DNA of 64,000 nucleotides from Aptenodytes patagonicus (Eukaryota > Chordata > Aves > Sphenisciformes > Spheniscidae): assembly GCF_965638725.1 (NCBI RefSeq), contig NC_134950.1:135833636-135897635 (forward strand), given 5' to 3'. The notes beneath the pieces are model-generated. The model searched no databases. It saw nothing but the letters and a program-made list of their open reading frames with translations, and was not told where the DNA came from. Below, piece after piece: positions 24,447 to 38,521 of the stretch. The translations under genes and the position numbers were made by a program. How positions within the stretch are numbered: position 1 is the first letter of the stretch; every line of letters begins with the position of its first letter.

Positions 24447-26429
24447 TACGTTCTTTGAGTGGCTTTAAACATTGGAAAGAGCCTGAAATGTGTGGCTGTA
24501 CATTTGAAAGTGTTGATTTACTCTCTTAACTCTGCTTTTAGTTTATTTTGTTCTTTTAAGCACTAGGACTTTATTCATATGTTTAGATATTATTATATAG
24601 ACGGTTGCCTGAATGAAGTAGTTGGCCTTTGTTAATATCCTTTTATATCATGGAAGAGACTTGAAAATGCTAGCGAGCCTGTCTGTTAGGTGAAGCTTAC
24701 ATATGTGCTTAAAATCCAACTAAGCAAGATTTTTCATTTATTCTAGTTATAGCATGTAAGCTTTTTGAAATTAGATGGTGCTTTCAGCAGCACGAGTGTT
24801 TCAGTGTATTTCCATTTCCCAGACCTCACAGGAATCTTTGTTTACTGTGATAATTTTAGGAATTGGACATTAATTTGTGTCACTTCTTGTAAAGTAGCCT
24901 GAGAGGCAGCAAACAGGCTTTTCTTTAAAAAGTCTGTGCGTGGGGTGAAACAGGGAGGCAGCGGGGAGGCATGCGTGGGGATGGGTCCCTGAACTACCCT
25001 AACACCTCTCTCATTTTAAGCTCCGAAGTAGCTTGCCCTCAACCTGGAAGGTTTAAATCAGATATTTAATAGCAAAAAAGTAGCAAATAGAGGCTCCCTG
25101 CTCTCTGAGCCAATGTAACAGAGTCCTTGCAATTACACGCTACAAGTGTATAAGCGGAGCAACTCTTGCTATTTTACTTCAAGCCTTAATTTGCTTCCCC
25201 CTCCACCCCCCAAACCAGAACTAAATTTGAATGGTTAATCTGGAGCACACAGTGAACTTAAACTGAGTGTGAACAACCTTAGTTTCACTTGAGTCTGACC
25301 TTAAAGACACCAAAATGGGTTAGACTCCCCATCTATAGCTGTGGCGTAAGGAATCTGGAAAGCACTTCTGATGCTGTCTGCAAACACAGGCTCGTGGTTG
25401 AGCAAGTTGGTCTCAGCAGCGTGGTGGCTGCTGAGTTTGTTTATGAACGCTGCTGATTTTATTTAGATATTTCAGTCTGAGAAGGGTGAATCACTGAGCT
25501 ATTGTTAAGACAAGATCTAATCTGGTGCCACCCCTCCTGTACCAAAAAAAGTTGCCAAAACTTTTACATCGTACATGATATCTGCGTCACTTATTTCCAT
25601 TGAGTTTCTAACTGATGTTCAAACTTCTGTGGAGTAAGTGATGGTAGTAGGGAAGACATGCAAAATGAAAGCACTGTGAGGTAATATCCAGCAGCTTGCT
25701 TGGTGGAACAAAGTATCTTGTTGGCTTTTTTAATTATTCAAGTCTTGGTACCCTTTTTTGCTTCAGAAATGACACTGAAGTATCCTACACCATTTCTTTC
25801 TCCTCCTTGGGCTCTTTAAAAGGAGCTGAATTCACTGAAAATAAATTTAAAAAAAATCCTTCTTTTCATCCTATCTAGAGCTCCCCAACCCTTAGCTTGG
25901 CCATGTATCGCAGGGACATCATATGCAAGTTTCAGTCTAGAGCTGCTTCTTACAGCTGATGTAAAACTTCGCAGTTAGTCCATAATGGAAATATTGACTG
26001 CTTCAGCTAGCAGCCCCTGTGGGCACCAGGAAAACAGGTGGAGGGAGAGAAGAATCCTTTAGCTATTTTGGTGGCTGAAGGAAAGGAGGGGTGGGGAGGA
26101 GAAAGATAAAAGATGAGTATTGCGTCCCGTCATTAGGGGATTACTAGTTCATACTGGTTAGGATTTTAAATAGACAGGTTTTTTTGCATGTTTAGAAGCA
26201 CTTTTGCATTTAAAGATGTTATTTTCAGTCTTTCATATACCTCCTGAGTGTTTTCACTGTTATCCACATCCCAGTTAATTGCAAGTCAGTGGTGGGGTGG
26301 GAGAATAAGTGGCAAGTGACCATAGCTCTAAAATGTTTGGTCAACAAAATTAGCTCAGTAGTACAATTGTTTAAGGAATACAGACCCCTGCTCTGAGGAG
26401 GAGGAGGGAAAGAGAAACTGTGGCATCTA

Positions 26430-26526
26430 GAAAAAAACCCCAAATACTCCCCAAAACACCCCCCCCAACAGGAAAAAAACCCAGACAAACCCCCAAAACC
26501 CCAAACCAACCTAACAAAAAAAAAAG
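26430..26526 (+). repeat. A/C-rich low-complexity tract
   Basis: Nearly 100 bases of alternating A-runs and C-runs (such as CCCCAAAACACCCCCC and CCCCCAAAACCCCAAACC). The complement has many runs of three or more G. Confidence 0.8.
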
Positions 26527-28350
26527 TTTCAGTTTCTCCAGAGTTTCATCATGGGGGAAGAGAAAAGGCCTGAAATGTCAGAAGCCACAACAGTAGATGG
26601 AAGCTCATTTTCCTAAAGGATACTGGAACTTCCCATTAAATTTAAAGCAGTGCTTAATTCTTTAATTAAAAAAAAAAAAATCTTAACAGCCTTCTCATTA
26701 CCAACACCTGGAAAATGAAATTTTTTTAAAATGAGAAATTCAACATTAATATGGTAATGGCAGAATCTTTAGAATTTTCTTTTTTAAAATGTCTTTATGG
26801 ACCACTCAAGGGAATTTACAAATAATGAATATAAGCTTTTAGTCTAATTAGTGATGTGAAGAATTGTCAAACTGAAATCCTGATGCAAATGGTAATAGGT
26901 GAAAGCCTACTATCCGGCTAATCTACATAAACATAAGAACTACAGTCAGGCTTACATTGGTTGATTTACCTATTTTGTACGATGTAACTTGGATGTGCCA
27001 ATACAAATCTTCTGGCTGTGCTTCTTTAGCTATCATATCCTGTCCACAAATATCCAGTCTCTTTCAGAGTGTTTGAGTTTATCCTGCAAGGAGAGCGCAG
27101 CCCTGTGCCCAGTCATTTGGCTGGTGGCTTTAGGGAGTGGAGCTGCATGGTGTTCTGGCCCCATGGGCAGCTTTCTGATCGTTCGTCCTGGTGGAAGGTA
27201 GTAAGCAAATCCAATGTTTCACAGGCACTGGTGGGAAATTTGATCATCAGCACAGAGGGATCTGTGAGGTAATCCAAGAGCTAGATTTTCATCTTGAATG
27301 CTGAGATAATACACCTCTCCAAAGCGGCTGCTTTGGTGGGTTCTGTGTGCAAGATGAAAGGGTAAAAGTGTGGTTAGGAGCCAACCATTATGTCTTGCAT
27401 GAGCTTTGAGAAAAAAATTTCTTTGCCTAAATTTTATGGAAAATCCTTATTGTGAGTGGTAGTACAGAGTGCTTTTAAATCCAGGTCTGGGATTAAATAA
27501 TGAGGCAACACAAAAAGAGGTATTGCTGCAGCTTGCCTGTGGCTTAGCCAAGCTTTGTCTGCTTGAATTGCTGAATTGGGTCTGAAATTGGAGCAATAAC
27601 ATTTCCTCTTCAAATATTCTGCTGTCCAGATCAGTGGTGATGTTTGTTAATAAGTCAGTATTTGAAACTATTCTACTTTCTTCTGTAAGTAAGGCATCAA
27701 GATGAACTTTCTGGTTCACAAGCTAATGGCTTGATTTGATAAAATACAGTAACAGTGTCATCAGTGTGCCTTGTAATATACGCTAGAAATTAATTACCTT
27801 TTAACAGAAATGTAATAACCTCTGCTTGTCACTTTACTGAACCTGAGTGGGTTTTTAACAAATTCAGTATACCTTTTTTTAGGTTTTTGCTTTTGTATTT
27901 ATCAGAACTACTTGTTAGGAATAAGCAAATTGAGATGTAATTGTGTGTGTATACATATATATAATTTTATATATCTATATATAAAAAGATGGCTTAGAAT
28001 GCACATTCAATAAGCTTTATTTGGATGGATTTATTACTATGTCTTAGCTGCTTTCAGGAATCAAATGTGAACAACTTAAAAAGACTGAAAAGATTGCTTA
28101 AACCCATGGAGTTTCAGTGTGAAGTCAGGAGGCAGGCAGAGACTGCAGCCCCTCTTACAGGACAAGCTACTTCAGTGGCTTAATCTGTATTGTTACCTAC
28201 ATTTACCATGAAGAAAATGGTAAGGAGAAGCCCCCTCCCTCACCTTGTAACTAAAAAACTGCTTCTGCCTTTTTCCCCCCAACCACACTAATATGAATTG
28301 AGAGTTAAGGATTTTTTATTTTGTCCTGTAAACCTGCTTTCTGGTCTCCT

Positions 28351-28358
28351 CCCCCCCC

Positions 28359-28389
<31 letters not shown>

Positions 28390-28393
28390 ACAC
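28351..28393 (+). repeat. C25 tract followed by (CA) microsatellite
   Basis: Twenty-five C (28351-28375) run directly into nine CA units (to 28393). The compound microsatellite lies in intron 2. Confidence 0.9.
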
Positions 28394-28816
28394 TAGAAGA
28401 GCATTAAAAACACTGATTCACTCTGTTGTGATCAAGCATCAGCTACTTGAAGCAACCTGAGGGGGAGAAACTCATAAACTCTGTGTGTGTGGGTAGCTTT
28501 TTGTGTTGGGTTTTTCTTGCCTGTTTTTATTTTGCTGGCTGCAGAGTAAACAATAAGACACCTCTTCCTCTTCCCCTATAAATTCAGTTGATTACCAGCA
28601 CTTTTCCATTTGGCTATAGGAGTTGCTAATTTCATTACTATGGCTGTTCTTCTGTACAAAATGTCCTGATATGTTGTTTCTTACTGTATGGCATTAGCCA
28701 CAGTCCGTAACGTTTTTTGTTGTGTGGGTTTTTTTTTTAAATATTTCATCTCCAGCTGTCTATGTTAAGTTTGTGTTGTCAGTGAAGTAAGTTTGAGAAA
28801 TGACAGTTTTTGTCTT

Positions 28817-28947
28817 CACGCAGCTCTTTGGAGCTCGGGGGGAAAAGGGTTGTTTCCGTGAGTGGGTTTGCAGGGGCATCACGCGTAGCTGTCTGAGCCG
28901 GGGGACCGCGAACTCGGAGGCAGCGCCGGAGCGTAGCAGCACTCGGT
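28817..28947. promoter_or_regulatory. CpG-rich patch in intron 2
   Basis: About 13 CpG dinucleotides in 130 bases, in surroundings nearly free of CpG. A polypyrimidine stretch ending CACGCAG at 28822 precedes it. It could be a small alternative promoter, an enhancer or a cryptic exon. No protein is recognised. Confidence 0.35.
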
Positions 28948-31154
28948 GCTGGTGGGTATTGGCATACTCTGCATCTGTGCTGTTGGTGTGAGGTGCCGAG
29001 ACTTTTTCCAGGTAACCGGTATAGCAGTGCCTACCTAGAACAGATGAAATGAATAAGCGCTTGGTCTTTGCACGTTCCTAAGAGTGGAAAAGGTAGACCA
29101 TTTACTTTCTATCCCATAGGTATTGAGTTCAAACAATTGAATGGACTGACATTGTCGATGTTCACTTGATCTCCTTTTAAACATGTTTAACTCTTTTTCC
29201 ATAGACTCTCATTTAAAAAGAGTATGTTTGCGCTGTGCAGGTTTAAGGCATTAATGTTGTGTGTAGTTCGTATGGCTGTTGAAATAAGAGAGTATTACGT
29301 GGCGTTATTGTTGAGAAATGGGAATTAAGGAGCAAGAGGCAGCACATCTCTGGGGGGAGGGAGGGAGGATGGTGAGAAGGGTCTGGTAAGAGTGTGGGTA
29401 CAACAACAGTGTGGAAGTGCAGTTGCCTCAATACTTGTGTGTATGCTCCCTTCTGAAAGAGCCAAATTTTGACACACCTATGATACACACCATGAGATAA
29501 AAAAAAAACCACGGGACCGTGAGCAAAAGCATGATACTTTATTGTTCTTTGCTTTATAATTGTCTATCTTCTGTTTTTTAAAATTATTGTCCCTTAAGGG
29601 GATGTGCGGGCCTTGTGTGATTTGCCTTTGCTAAATGTCACATAAAGCATACAGTGAGATTGTATTAGTGAGTGAAAGCTTATAGTGAGATTTTATGTAA
29701 CGCAGGGATGTAAAAATGGACAATTTTTGAGACCTTTTTAACCCAAGAGGATTTTGATAAGTTGAAGAAAAAAGGTGATGTATATAGGAAGGACAGAGAG
29801 AGAAGGAAAGAGTACGTATAAAAGAAAGAGAATGCTGAAATTGTGGGTTTTCTTCTTCCCTCCTCCCACCACCTTTTCCCTAAGACATGTTTAGTACTGT
29901 TTCATATGTGTAGAGGGTTCTTGTGGGTCTGGAGCATTGGGTGTCCCTGCACATGTGTTCTCTGTATTTACATATGAGAGATTACCCCTTCAGAGGTCAC
30001 TAAGATGGCTTTTAGTGCCATTTAATTATCTATCTTTATGGTACTTTGCCCTTTCTGTCTCTGCGCACACATGTAGCACAAATACTCTGCTTTCCTTGTG
30101 AAGAGGCACAATGATGTCTTTTTGTTTTACTTGCTTTCAGTGTTGCAGAGATATTCATGTCCCCCAAACACAAGGCTCCATGTCTCAACATTCCCAGAAT
30201 AAATATGTTGATGTATGCTCATCAGCAGTGGCTTGAAGTAACTGAATCCAGTTACCTGCATAATACCTGAAAAGAAGAATTAGAATGCGTGCAATTCCTC
30301 TTAAGAACAGTAAACTATTGCCAAATAATTGCTTATGGACTAACCTTATACAGAAACCAGAGAAGTCTGTTTTCTTCTTATCTGATAGAAGGTGTTTTGG
30401 GTGTCTTTGAAAAAGAGAAATGAGTGGGAATACCTGTTCACATACTGTGAACTATAGGTAGCTTTCAAAAACTTTCATATGATATAGAGCACAAACACAA
30501 TTTGCCCAGATTTTTTTCAGTTGACATCTATTTGCAATGCCTGTTTAGAATGGAAGAAATGAATTAAGAAATCTGCTTAAACTGGAAAAAGTGCATACAC
30601 AAGGCTTTCATGAGTCACATTGAGAGGTGCTGGCAATGTTTTACTATGATTTATTAAGACTAAGTGAGATATAGATTAAATGAAACTACTGTAATAAAAT
30701 ACCTTCATGTAATTTGAAAGGACTATTTCTTGTCTTACACACCTGGTATGACTGCAAGTAGTTGTAAAGTAACAAAACTTAAGATTATTTCAAAACAAAA
30801 TAAAACAAAACCCTCTGTGGGTTTATGCTGCCTGGGATGTGATAGCTATAGGAGCTTTGCATATACTGTACTTTGCTGAAGAAAATAGGGTTATGAGGAA
30901 GATGGAAAGCACCCTAAAAGAGCTGATGATGTCTGATTTGGGAGGGTATTTCCAGGAAGATGCTCCCATATTTTTCTCTTTCCTTTCCCCATCTATTGTG
31001 TAGAGTTTTGTCCCTGTGCAAAAGCATGCTTTCTGAAGTCGGAACCCATCCTTGTGGAAGCTGTTGCCGCTCCGGTAAATTGTCAGACCCAGCTTTGTCC
31101 CTTACTCTCTGCTGTACATTTGCATTGGGATTTTTCTTGAGGAAGTTGAGAGCT

Positions 31155-31305
31155 GATTCTCCGTGGGCTCATGTGCGTGCAGTAGAGGCGACTGCAGATC
31201 GCTAATGCCGCCCTGCAGCGAGGAGCTGTATGGGGCTGCCAAAGCGTAGGAGATGAGCGGGAGGAGCGATCTCTCCGAGCAGGAGCTGCGCAGGTTATCG
31301 CGGTT
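31155..31305. promoter_or_regulatory. CpG-rich patch with a start codon in intron 2
   Basis: About 13 CpG dinucleotides in 150 bases. An ATG at 31253 with A at -3 (GGAGATGAGC) opens a frame starting MSGRSDLSEQELRRLSRF. It could be an alternative first exon or an enhancer. The peptide is not recognised. Confidence 0.3.
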
Positions 31306-34277
31306 TGTGGTGGATTCAGTCTCTGTCTGCTTGCTGCTAGTTCAGTGCTTGTTCTGGTCCTGGGGACACAAAAACACCTCTGTCATTTCTATCTATCCTT
31401 TCTGTGTGGGGAGAAGGGCAGAGAGGGAAAGGGGTTACAAGCTTCATGTATTTTTAGGTAATTTTAAGAAATATATTTAGCCTTTTTTTTATAGAAGCTG
31501 ATAGTAACTGAAATGGAGAAGTCTCAAAGGTCTTTTATCTTACACTGGTTCTGTGAGATTCCTCTCTTGGCCATGCAAAGCTTTATTAATTTTTTTTTCC
31601 TATTGCTAATTGTGATACAGCAACAATGTTAAAAAAAAAAAAATTTTCACATGCATCAATAAACACCAGACTTGAAACTTGTGCATTGGGTAACAAGTTA
31701 AAATTACTTGCAGTGCAGCCAAGCAACTGATGAAGGTGTAAATAATTTCAAATTAAATGGTTCATATAGCTGTTCTTGTATTTTTGAAGTGACCTTTCGG
31801 TTTTGTACAATAGGTGTCTCACTATTGCCATAAATTGAGGTGCACAGCGGGACTGTACCCGTTTTGTACTTTCCTTGCCATTTCCTCTGGCTCTTTATGA
31901 CTGTGGTAGAGGAACTGGTAATTTTAAGGTGGCATTTCTTCCTTGCTCCTCTCCCTTCCTCCTCCTCCTCCTCCTCCCTTTCAGGTTACTGAAGTTATTT
32001 TTGTGCTACAAATGTTGGTTGGCAAAGTTTTAAATTGCATCAAACTCTTCAGTCCCTCGAAGCCCTGTGGGAAGAAAAAGAAAACAAACCCCAAACCTTA
32101 TGTTGTGTCCTTTATTGTTGAGTAAATGTAGAGATTGCTTTTTTTTGTCCATCTTTCAGGTGCTGGGCAGTAAAGGAGAAGATACGTAGGTTTTCCTTCT
32201 GAAATGAAATGTGAGGTGGCAGTTGTGTGTGTGTGAAACTTGTGTAAGTGCATCTGGAAAGGACTTTCCCCTCTCCTTCTCACCAGTGGATATACACTGC
32301 TCAGCGTGAGCATTTGCTGCTTAACTTGGCGTGGAGTTGGGGCGAGACCTGTTGTTGGTATGCTGGCTGGGTTGTTGCGTGCTCAGATCCTTCTGCGAGT
32401 GGCACTCCTTGCTACGAAACTCTCATGAATTTTAATTTGAATCTATAAGTGTGAGACACTAATGGCATGACACAGTTTGAAGCACATTGAATAGCATATT
32501 GGCTGCCAATTTTGTGGTTTGGGATTTTTCTGCATTAAAATTTCCCAGTATTTTTAATATTGAATGAACATCCCCTTTTATGTTCTACTTTAGGACCCAA
32601 CTTTCAAGTTTCAGGTTGCTGTGTGAGATTATTTTGATATTTCAGAGCAGTGTATCACTACTTTAGGGTGGTTGTTTTGTAGTCGTATTGCTAGCTGAGA
32701 TTACAGTTTAAGGAAATCTTTTCAGACTTCAAGGAAAATTTCCCCCCTTCCTATTACAGTGAAGCAACTCCTGACTCTCTTTGCTTTATTGGAAATGAAA
32801 GCTTAAACCGGGTTGTGCGGTTTTCGTTCTCCCTTCCTCGCCTATTTATATGATCAACTGCTGAAATCAGCTCTTACTTGCTTGAGAGGGAGTGAAAACA
32901 GCTGAGAAATGCTGCGCAACCGAGACCTGTTCATCTTTTCTGGAGAAAGCGCGCTTGTTGCTTGATCTCATGGTTGCTGTGGTGTTGGGGGTGACACCTC
33001 CACGTGAGGACAAGTTTGGGCAAGGTGGCTTTGCTCCGTAAGCTCCGGCTGCATCCCGAACAAAGCCTGTCGGGAAGAGCATTTCAAGATGTGAAACACT
33101 CACTGCAGTCCTGTGTGGGTGGTGGCGGTGTTAAGGAAAGGAGTGTATTTTAAAAGGATCCGAGGGGGAAAATGAAAGCTTTCGATTTTATTGCGAGACG
33201 GGAACATCTCTAAAACTTGTTTTGTTGCAGGAGTTTACTGGCCTGTATAAGTTTAACAAACTTCTATTCTGTTATAAAAAGTCCTTAAAATGTGAAGCGT
33301 TTTTCTGTGAGAGGTCAGTATTAAAATGCTAAGTAAAACTGCGTGTTTGAACACAAGACACTTATTTTAGCTGCTTTGGTGAACCAAAATGTAGTTGAGA
33401 CTTTCTAAGCTAGCCCGCTCTGTGTTGTCCCCCTCTCCCTTCCCCAGATCTTCCCAGGCTAGCCAGACTGACCCAACCAGCATGCCCCACCTGAGCCCAG
33501 CTGAAACTCTGTTAATCTACACATTCTTGTAAATCCCAAGGGTTTTGTGGCATCTCTGGCATTTATTTGTTCTCTCACTTTGGGGGAAGGGAGGAGACAA
33601 AGGACTTGGCTGTGAAGGCAGCTAGCACACTGCCAGGCTTTGCAGTAGCACTTCAAAGTGAATGTTTTGTTTACTAGATAAGCAAAAACTGATGTAAATT
33701 TGGGGTGTAAATACAGTGAATTTCCTGATTCTTACCCCCTCCTCCCTATCAGAGATGGAGAATGTTGGCCATATAAATGTTAGAATATAGTCTGTCATTA
33801 GGCTAATCAAAAGCTTGATATCAAAGCAAATGGATTTATTCAAATTTGTATTCTCTTCCTTGAAGAGATGTAGAATCCTGAAGTATCTTCTTGGTGAATT
33901 AAAAAAAAAAAAAAATATTGTCTGGCGGGGAACCCAGTACAAATATGTGGGATTATCACACCCATTTATAACGGAGAGAGTTAGATACTGAAGGCCTTAA
34001 AGCTGAAATAGAAATAGTCTTCAAGAAAAGTGGAGACTTCAAGAAATGTAACAGCTGTCAAATGCGTAACAAGTATTTCTGTAACAGCTCTTTGGCCTTC
34101 AAATTGTTTTGACCTGACATTCCCCCCCAGTGATCTGTTGGGTTTGAGTTGTGTATTTGATTTTGCCCCTCTTAGTATGACAGATGCTTAAATGTGGACA
34201 CTGCTATGTATAGTCTATCTTGCAATAATGTTTTCTTTCTGTTTTTTTAAAAACTATTTTCTTTAATTTATCTGCAG

Positions 34278-34326
34278 GAGTCGGAAGCTTCAGATCAGAA
34301 ATATCCCGCCTCACTTGCAGTGGGAG
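34278..34326 (+). CDS. IGF2BP3: IGF2BP3 coding exon 3 (49 nt, start of RRM2)
   Basis: A 49-nt micro-exon with acceptor TTTATCTGCAG (ending at 34277) and donor GTAGGA (34327). The first base completes codon 79 (Arg). The rest encodes residues 80-95, SRKLQIRNIPPHLQWE, which is the linker and beta1 (RNP2, LQIRNI) of RRM2. In the paralogue IGF2BP1 the matching segment reads SRKIQIRNIPPQLRWE, so this again supports IGF2BP3. The exon ends in phase 0. The next expected exon, beginning VLDSLL in the family, was not recognised before the end of the window, so intron 3 appears to be at least 29.7 kb. It was found by eye from the protein motif, since it is too short for ORF calling. Confidence 0.95.
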
Positions 34327-37300
34327 GTAGGAAGTTACTTTAAAAATTGATATCTGTGCTTAAAACTGTGTTTCTGTTTCTCTCTATCCGCAAGACTCTT
34401 CCCCTTCCCCCACCTTTCACTTGCTTTGCACACACCACCCATTCTGTTCTGGGGAAAAATCCTTTGGAAGAGGGAACAATGGAGCCTTCTAAGCAGTTCA
34501 GATAACTGCCTTCATTTCTGCTCTCCGAGTTAACCATAAAAAATGTTGAAATGGATTCTTTGGTGAATACTGACTTCCTGATGCAGTCACTCTCTTTGAC
34601 TGAAAGCTTGTCCGTTTTGGACCTTGCTGGTGTGTAAGTTCAGTAAACTTAATACAAGTTCATATTTAAATACTTGGCCAAAACCTTTACAAAAGTAGAA
34701 ATTTAATGCTGATCCTTTTTCTTTGATTTTTTTTTTTCTTCCCTTGCTCCTCTATAGTGGTGGCATTATGGCAAATTGTTTGCTCATGCTATTACGGTTA
34801 TTGGCTTTCACCGATATACTGTATACTTGCTGTTTATACTCCACAAATAGTGTTAGAATTTTTGCAGTAGATGGGCTACTGTGAGAATGGATCTGTTTTC
34901 TTTACTGTTTTTCTACCTTGTATGTGTTTAAAACGTTGTCTTCACGTTTTACTAGTGGTAAGTCATCCTTTTGCCTGAGGGAGATTCGGGGGCGGAGGGT
35001 TTGAGGATAAAGCTCCAGTAGTGGTGTTCTCTGAGCAGGTTTGGTCTGCCTTCTTCATCTGACTTTCCATCTGCAGCTACTTCTTTGTTTGCACTGCTTG
35101 ATTACTTTCTGGCTTTGGAGAAAAACTGAGGCATTGCTCTGTCCAACCTAGGCTGTCAACCACAGGCTTTCTGTAAGATATCAGCACACACCACCTCTCA
35201 TTGCTTCAGCCTGTCCTTCTGGTGTGTGCTGTCCGTATAAGCATTTCCCTTGCACTTTCCAAACCTTGTGCTCTCCTCAGTTGAACCGTATCTACCTGAT
35301 ACTTTTTATTTCAAATTCATAACTGCTTTTTTTGTCAAGCTTTTGGAAAAAGTAGTAATAGAAATGGTTGATGGTGGCTGATTTGAGGATTAACTTATAT
35401 TTTGTTACAAACTTCCTCTGAGGATTTTGTGTAGGAATAGTATCAGAGCAGAGGCATATGATTCAGAAAAATGTGAATAAACACAGATGTAAGCACTGTT
35501 GAGCAGAGTGCATCAAAATGCTTCTACCTGCTCATCCTACCTTACATGTATGTAGCTATTACTGCTTGTATGTTATAGGTATCTACCCTGTTTCTGATCT
35601 GCTTCCTCACTTTTAAATTATTTCCCTCTCTTCCTCCATTGCTGCAGTTTCTGTGGTGACATCTGGTCTCAGATGTTCCCTCTGCCCCACCATTTTAAAA
35701 CACCGTGTCTTCCTAAAGTTCCCAAGGAAGAGTTAAAATTGTCCCTATTAACATCATCTCAACCTTGCCTAGATGTCCTGAAGTTGGTTGTACAGACTTG
35801 ACCCTTTGTTGGGGCACAGAATTTAGAGGGTTGAGGCCCCAAAACAACTTCTACAATATTTTTGCATGCTCTTACAACATCAGGGCTGCTTGCCAAATAC
35901 AGTTTGTCCAGAAACTTCCTAAAGTTTTTCTTTGTAAGTGCTGGTGGTCTGTCACTTCTGCACTAAGCAGGTAAGTTTTGTATGTTCTCAAAAGAGTGCT
36001 GATGACAAAATACAGCAACTGGTGATTAAATTCATCAGGGAACTGTCTTATGTCAAGCTTACCTTGGGCTCTGGTATATTTTTTTTTTTTTTTTTGGTGC
36101 TAAAAGACCATGCAAAAACTTCCTCTGAGCTCTGTAAGAAAGTTTTGGATGATTCCTCCTTAAAACACATCTTTTTTTGCAACCAGTTGCTTGGTAGGGA
36201 AAGTAAAAGTTTATACATACAGAGAGGGATTTATATCGAAGCATGTTCTTGCATAATGTTTTCTGAGGGGATGGGGTGTGTGTGTGTGGGGCAGCTGGAG
36301 CAATTTTACTTAAATTGTTTCTTATAGTCCCTCTGTGCCAATCTGCTTGCCTCATCACTACTTTGTTAATTGCTTGAATCAAGACTGACTTCTTCTAATG
36401 GGTGTGAAATCCTTAAAACCCAACCAAAAACAACTGATGAAAGAGGTCTAGGTTAGTTCAGTTTATCAGCCCTTGTGTATGTTTGATACTGAAATAAAAA
36501 ACACACTTAGTACCCTGCAACACCTTTCTTTTTAGTGAGGTAGGGATATGTGAAAAGAATGGAAGAAAGATTAATGTTCTTGTGAATTTTTTTCCTAGTA
36601 TATCCATTATTAGGAAGATTACCTTGTCGTTCTTTGCAGAAGTATTTTCTTAAGACAATTATTTCAACAGAGCTTGTTTTAATTTTTTTCTTTATAGAAA
36701 ACAAACATTTTACATGGGAAGCCTACAGGTATGCCCCTAGCAGTCAGTGTGCATGCCTCTAGTTTGGTGCTTTGCGGTTGTTCTTGTTGCCCATGTGTCA
36801 CACAGTGGTACACGTAAGTCCTAGGCTACGTGGGACTGGGACCCAGCAAGGGTCTCTGTGCATACCCACACCCAACAGGGATGATCCTTGGCTTATAACA
36901 AATCCCCCACAAAACCTCTTATAATAAGGAGGGCATCCATAGAGTTCTCAAATGCAGCTCATCAGGTTTGGAGAAAGCATGTCTGGAAGAGTGGTAGGGA
37001 TGCTGGTCCCACAGGAATGTAGCTGAACTGTTTGTAGTGTGAAGTGTAACAGTTTGCTGTTACAAGAGCTCCCGCTCTTGAGCACCCCAGAGAATGGTAT
37101 TGCCTCCTGGCTTTCAAAATCAGAAAAACATTTCAGGGAATAAGTTGAATCTGAACGGAGATTGTTTTGCAATACATCAGCTGAGGAAGGTGCCCCATCA
37201 TTGATATAGGTGCTTTGTTCTCCATGCAGGTGGGAGCTGGCTTTTAAGATTCATGGATTGCTGGGGTAAATGAGTTTCCTGTGAAAGCTTTGAAACAGTT

Positions 37301-38303
37301 TCACTGGTGTACCTTCTTATCTAAGAGGCACTTGCGCTTATTTAGTAAAATCTAGTGCCTTTAGTAGCATGGAAGAGAGAAAACATTGAACTTCAGTGTT
37401 AAGGAAACCTTGACTTCCCCTTGGAAGAAACTGGGTATCCTGAAGATTCATGTGAGGTAGGACACTTGACCATAGTTATTCCATGCTGATTGGGAAATGA
37501 ACATGGGTCTAAATGGCCACAGAGTAACAAGCACTTATTAATAAGGCTTTTCATAAACCAAGTACACAAATTCAGATTAACTATTTGCTTTTCTGGCTGC
37601 CTTTTTGGAGAAAAATATTCCAACTAGTTTTCTCCTTCACATAGGTTGACGTTACTGAACAAAATACTGACTCTTACAACGAGCCATAGCAATTGGACTT
37701 GTAGTTGTTTCCTCTGGGTAATGTAAGAGTTCACTGTGTACTCATCAGACCATCATTGTATAAGTAAAAAAGGTAAGATAACCCTTTTAGACCATATTCA
37801 GGGCTAAGTGGTAGAAGAAAGGCAGATAATGACCTGCTATAATCTGCTGAGTTACTGCATTAAAACAAAACCACAAGGTTGCTATCCTGAAGAGCTCACT
37901 CTTAAAATGCAGCTGTAAAAGATAAAATTCTAATGTATTCCAAGGCATTCAAGGTTAAGTTTTACACAAAACTTGCCCGGTAATTAATTTGAACATCACA
38001 AGAAGATTTTTGGCAAGGTTCTGCAGGTTTCTGTACCTGTGGGTTGGGTACTCCTGTACTACTTGCCCAGCTAGGAGAAACTGGAGGTGAAGGGAAGGCA
38101 GCATCTCTGTCTGAACTAAGACAATTTAGGGGTTGCCTCAGACGGAAATTGGATTCTGGACTGGTGGCGGCTTATCCAGGATCATCGAGGAGGTAATTTG
38201 CATTTTCCCCCCTTCCCTCACTGGACTGTCTGGGTTTGAGGGCTCTGGATCAGTGCCCATATTCCATAAAAGCATCATCACTTCTGGAATGCATCTTCTT
38301 CCT

Positions 38304-38337
38304 TTTATTCTGCTTGCATATTTATTCTGCTTGCATA
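38304..38337 (+). repeat. Exact 17-bp tandem duplication
   Basis: TTTATTCTGCTTGCATA occurs twice head to tail with no difference, indicating a recent or conserved slippage duplication. Confidence 0.9.
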
Positions 38338-38507
38338 TAAATTGCATATAGAGGTTATTGTATCAGTTTAGTAATTTGAAGGACGTGCATGATCAGATTT
38401 TATTTTTTAAATAAATCAGTTTCACTTGTTACGAAGTTTGTTCAGTGAAGCAAACCCTCAAACAATTAGTGCACCTATTTTAGTGATAGTAGGTGGGTAC
38501 AGTTTCT

Positions 38508-38521
38508 CCCCCCCCCCCCCC
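38508..38521 (+). repeat. C14 homopolymer
   Basis: Fourteen consecutive C within a pyrimidine-rich stretch of intron 3. Confidence 0.85.

Larger units (their letters stand above)
10861..34277 (+). other. IGF2BP3: IGF2BP3 intron 2 (23.4 kb)
   Basis: GT...AG intron between coding exons 2 and 3. Most of it is AT-rich unique-looking sequence with no recognised coding exon, RNA gene or transposon. Reported separately: a 20-bp palindrome near 17.66 kb, A/C-rich tracts near 19.9 and 26.4 kb, an alternating purine-pyrimidine tract at 24.42 kb, a C25-(CA) microsatellite at 28.35 kb, and CpG-rich patches near 28.88 and 31.2 kb. The open frames along it are short and overlap on both strands, as expected by chance. 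Confidence 0.9.
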
